A model generated the notes under the pieces. It saw only the letters and a list, made by a program, of their open reading frames with translations, was not told where the DNA came from and did not search any database. A stretch of 64,000 nucleotides of DNA. It comes from Lachnospiraceae bacterium. Its GTDB lineage: Bacteria > Bacillota > Clostridia > Lachnospirales > Lachnospiraceae. The stretch is from positions 62,001-126,000 of the forward strand of contig JAFXQK010000078.1 in NCBI GenBank assembly GCA_017527205.1, in the 5' to 3' direction. Shown piece after piece: positions 62,294-64,000 of the stretch (position 1 is its first letter; every line of letters starts with the position of its first letter). Position numbers and translations under genes: made by a program.

Positions 62294-62365
62294 CTTATAT
62301 CGTTTAGGTTTGTATGGCTTACGTCGTTTAGGTTTGTATGGCTTACGTCGTTTAGGGCTTGACTT
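62294..62365 (+). repeat. 24-bp tandem repeat before tRNA-Leu
   Basis: Three 24-bp units; the first two differ only at three positions and share CGTTTAGGTTTGTATGG. The third has diverged and supplies the -35 box of the tRNA promoter. Confidence 0.87.
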
Positions 62366-62387
62366 TGTGGCATGGTATGGATATAAT
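62359..62387 (+). promoter_or_regulatory. tRNA-Leu promoter
   Basis: TTGACT (62359-62364), 17 nt, TATAAT (62382-62387). Confidence 0.88.
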
Positions 62388-62422
62388 AAAAAAGTCGTCT
62401 GGCTAGTGCGAAACGACAGTCA

Positions 62423-62503
62423 GCGGGTATGGCGGAATTGGCAGACGCGCCAGATTTAGGTTCTGGTGGTAACCCCGTGCAGGTTCAAGTCCTGTTACCC
62501 GCA
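62423..62503 (+). tRNA. tRNA-Leu (UAG)
   Basis: Acceptor stem GCGGGTA pairs with TACCCGC (62496-62502), discriminator A. The anticodon stem CCAGA/TCTGG encloses loop TTTAGGT with anticodon TAG. A long variable arm fits class II tRNA-Leu; T-loop TTCAAGT. CCA is not encoded. Confidence 0.95.
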
Positions 62504-62511
62504 CTAAAAAA

Positions 62512-62537
62512 ACTCCTTGTAACCCAAGGAGTTTTTT
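62512..62537 (+). terminator. Terminator of tRNA-Leu, possibly bidirectional
   Basis: ACTCCTTG-N5-CAAGGAGT followed by TTTTTT, 9 nt after the tRNA. A-run on the other side lets it also stop the convergent MATE gene. Confidence 0.9.
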
Positions 62538-62557
62538 AGTGCTTTTTTCCCTTTTAC

Positions 62558-63943
62558 TCAGCTTTCCTCTCCGATGCGAGAGATAATCTTTTTATTTATC
62601 CTGATAAAGAAGAATGTCGTCACGGCCACGCTCATGAACTCGGCAATGGGGAAGGCCCACCAGATGAGATTCACGTTGCCGCTTAAGGAAAGCAGATACG
62701 CCGCCGGAAGCAGGACAACGAGCTGTCTTGCAATGGAGACGATCATGCTGTAGGTTCCCTTGCCAAGCGCCTGGAACATGGAGCCCGTAATGATGCAGGG
62801 CCCGGCAAGCAAAAAGCTCAGGCATATGATCCGGAGGGCGGGAACTCCCTGTGCCAGCAGCTCCGGCGTCGGATTAAAGAATCCCATGAGCTGCTCAGGG
62901 AAAATCTCCATGGCAAAAACGCCCAAGATCATGATCACCATGGCATACGCGATGGCTGTCTTTAAGGTTTTCAGCACTCTCTCGCGTTTTTTAGCGCCAA
63001 AATTATAGGCGATGATGGGCACCATTCCATTATTCAGTCCAAAGATCGGCATGAAAATGAAGCTCTGCAGCTTAAAATATACGCCAAACACGGTCTGTGC
63101 CGCCCCAAAGGCTTCAAGTATCAGGTTCAATCCATAGGTCATGACGGAACCAATGGACATCATGACAATGGAGGGTGCGCCAACGGCATAAATCTTTTTG
63201 ATCAAAGCCGACTGTAGGCGAAACCCCTTGAAGGAAATGATGACCTCACGATTGAATTTCACATGGAAAAAGATCGCGAGCCCGCCGGCCACCCACTGAC
63301 CCATGACCGTTGCAATGGCCGCACCGGCCACGCCCAGCTTCGGGAAGGGGCCAAGTCCAAAAATGAGGAGCGGATCAAAAATCAGGTTGGTGATGGCCCC
63401 GCCAAGCTGCGTAAACATGGTATAATGCGTCTTTCCCGTGCTCTGCAGCATACGTTCAAAAGTAAACTGCATGAAAATGCCAATTCCTGCCATACAGCAA
63501 ATGGAAAGATAGGTTACGCCATATTCTTGTACCTCAGGAATCGGGGACTGACTTTGGAAAAACGGGCGGCTGAAAAAAAGACCGACAAAGAAAAAGGCTA
63601 CATAACTCATTACTTCCAGAAACACGCCATTTGCCGCCGTATCATTTGCCTTTTGAAACTCCTTTTCGCCTAACGATTTTGAAATATAGGCATTCATGCC
63701 GACCGCAGTACCGCCTGCAAAGGAAATCATCAGGCTCTGGATCGGGAAGGCCAGTGATACGGCACGCAAAGCATAATCGTTGACGTCGCTGATTCTCGAA
63801 ACAAACACACTGTCCACGATGTTGTACAGGGCCTGCACCAACATGGATAACATCATGGGAATCGACATCGTCAATAACAATTTCTGGATGGGCTGTACGC
63901 CCATCTTATTTTCCTGTTGCACTACCACTTTTGTATCTGACAT
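62558..63943 (-). CDS. MATE-family efflux transporter
   Basis: 461 residues, 12 membrane helices in two similar halves. LLLTMSIPMMLSMLVQALYNIVDSVFVSRI in helix 1 is the family opening. It exports drugs or metabolites with Na+ or H+. The ATG at 63943 follows GGAG. It is convergent with the tRNA. Confidence 0.93.
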   Translation of the reverse strand: MSDTKVVVQQENKMGVQPIQKLLLTMSIPMMLSMLVQALYNIVDSVFVSRISDVNDYALRAVSLAFPIQSLMISFAGGTAVGMNAYISKSLGEKEFQKANDTAANGVFLEVMSYVAFFFVGLFFSRPFFQSQSPIPEVQEYGVTYLSICCMAGIGIFMQFTFERMLQSTGKTHYTMFTQLGGAITNLIFDPLLIFGLGPFPKLGVAGAAIATVMGQWVAGGLAIFFHVKFNREVIISFKGFRLQSALIKKIYAVGAPSIVMMSIGSVMTYGLNLILEAFGAAQTVFGVYFKLQSFIFMPIFGLNNGMVPIIAYNFGAKKRERVLKTLKTAIAYAMVIMILGVFAMEIFPEQLMGFFNPTPELLAQGVPALRIICLSFLLAGPCIITGSMFQALGKGTYSMIVSIARQLVVLLPAAYLLSLSGNVNLIWWAFPIAEFMSVAVTTFFFIRINKKIISRIGEES

Positions 63944-63990
63944 TTTTATTCTCCATAAACTTGCTAATACCCAACGCACATATTAACATA

Positions 63991-63996
63991 ATTATA
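63991..63996 (-). promoter_or_regulatory. -10 box of the MATE gene promoter
   Basis: TATAAT on the minus strand, about 50 nt before the start codon. The -35 box would lie outside the window. Confidence 0.5.
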
Positions 63997-64000
63997 GACA

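Overview
The window reads as a chromosomal segment of a low-to-mid GC anaerobic Firmicute, most likely a Lachnospiraceae-type Clostridia. The evidence is a type III glutamine synthetase, an ammonium channel fused to a P-II domain, a tryptophan T-box leader, an intracellular CspA/B-like subtilase, GPH and GH36/GH2/GH130 glycan genes, strong GGAGG ribosome sites and TTGACA-17-TATAAT promoters. Almost every gene lies on the minus strand, so operons are read from high to low coordinates. No rRNA, phage, IS element or CRISPR array is visible.

Layout. 1-4.6 kb: nitrogen operon glnN-amt. 4.6-8 kb: two-component system with an ABC exporter. 8-9.4 kb: Na+-coupled NSS transporter. 9.6-16.1 kb: glutamate synthase operon gltB-gltD. 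16.1-17.1 kb: HicAB toxin-antitoxin and a small unexplained frame. 17.3-25.2 kb: complete trpE-trpGD-trpC-trpF-trpB-trpA operon behind a T-box. 25.3-29.6 kb: MacB-like ABC exporter with a divergent TetR regulator and three matching operator candidates. 29.7-33.5 kb: zinc uptake operon behind a Zur-like palindrome. 33.6-35.4 kb: S8 protease. 35.6-43 kb: TetR-controlled alpha/beta-galactoside operon. 43.1-47.6 kb: ABC exporter, DJ-1 protein and M18 aminopeptidase. 48-53.4 kb: CYTH protein (plus strand), then two tandem diguanylate cyclases and malQ. 53.5-54.7 kb: CaCA exchanger behind a probable yybP-ykoY Mn2+ riboswitch. 54.7-62.3 kb: GH130 / double Gfo-Idh / isomerase / SNF2 operon with a divergent AraC regulator. 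62.4-64 kb: tRNA-Leu(UAG) and a MATE efflux gene.

How parts connect. Glutamine synthetase, ammonium channel/P-II and GOGAT form the ammonia assimilation cycle. The glnN and gltB promoters share nearly the same leader: promoter, a 29-nt palindrome at identical spacing, then a terminator-like hairpin. This points to one regulator acting on both operons. TrpG-type amidotransfer draws on the same glutamine pool.

The least explained signal is a family of four palindromic elements of 144-173 nt (near 2.2, 11.2, 21.35 and 38.1 kb). Each sits just after the stop codon of an upstream operon gene and before the next gene. They share an almost invariant head and have stems that differ in sequence but stay complementary. 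Each is also enclosed by copy-specific inverted arms that can reach into the end of the upstream gene. I do not recognise this element as a named RNA or MITE family.
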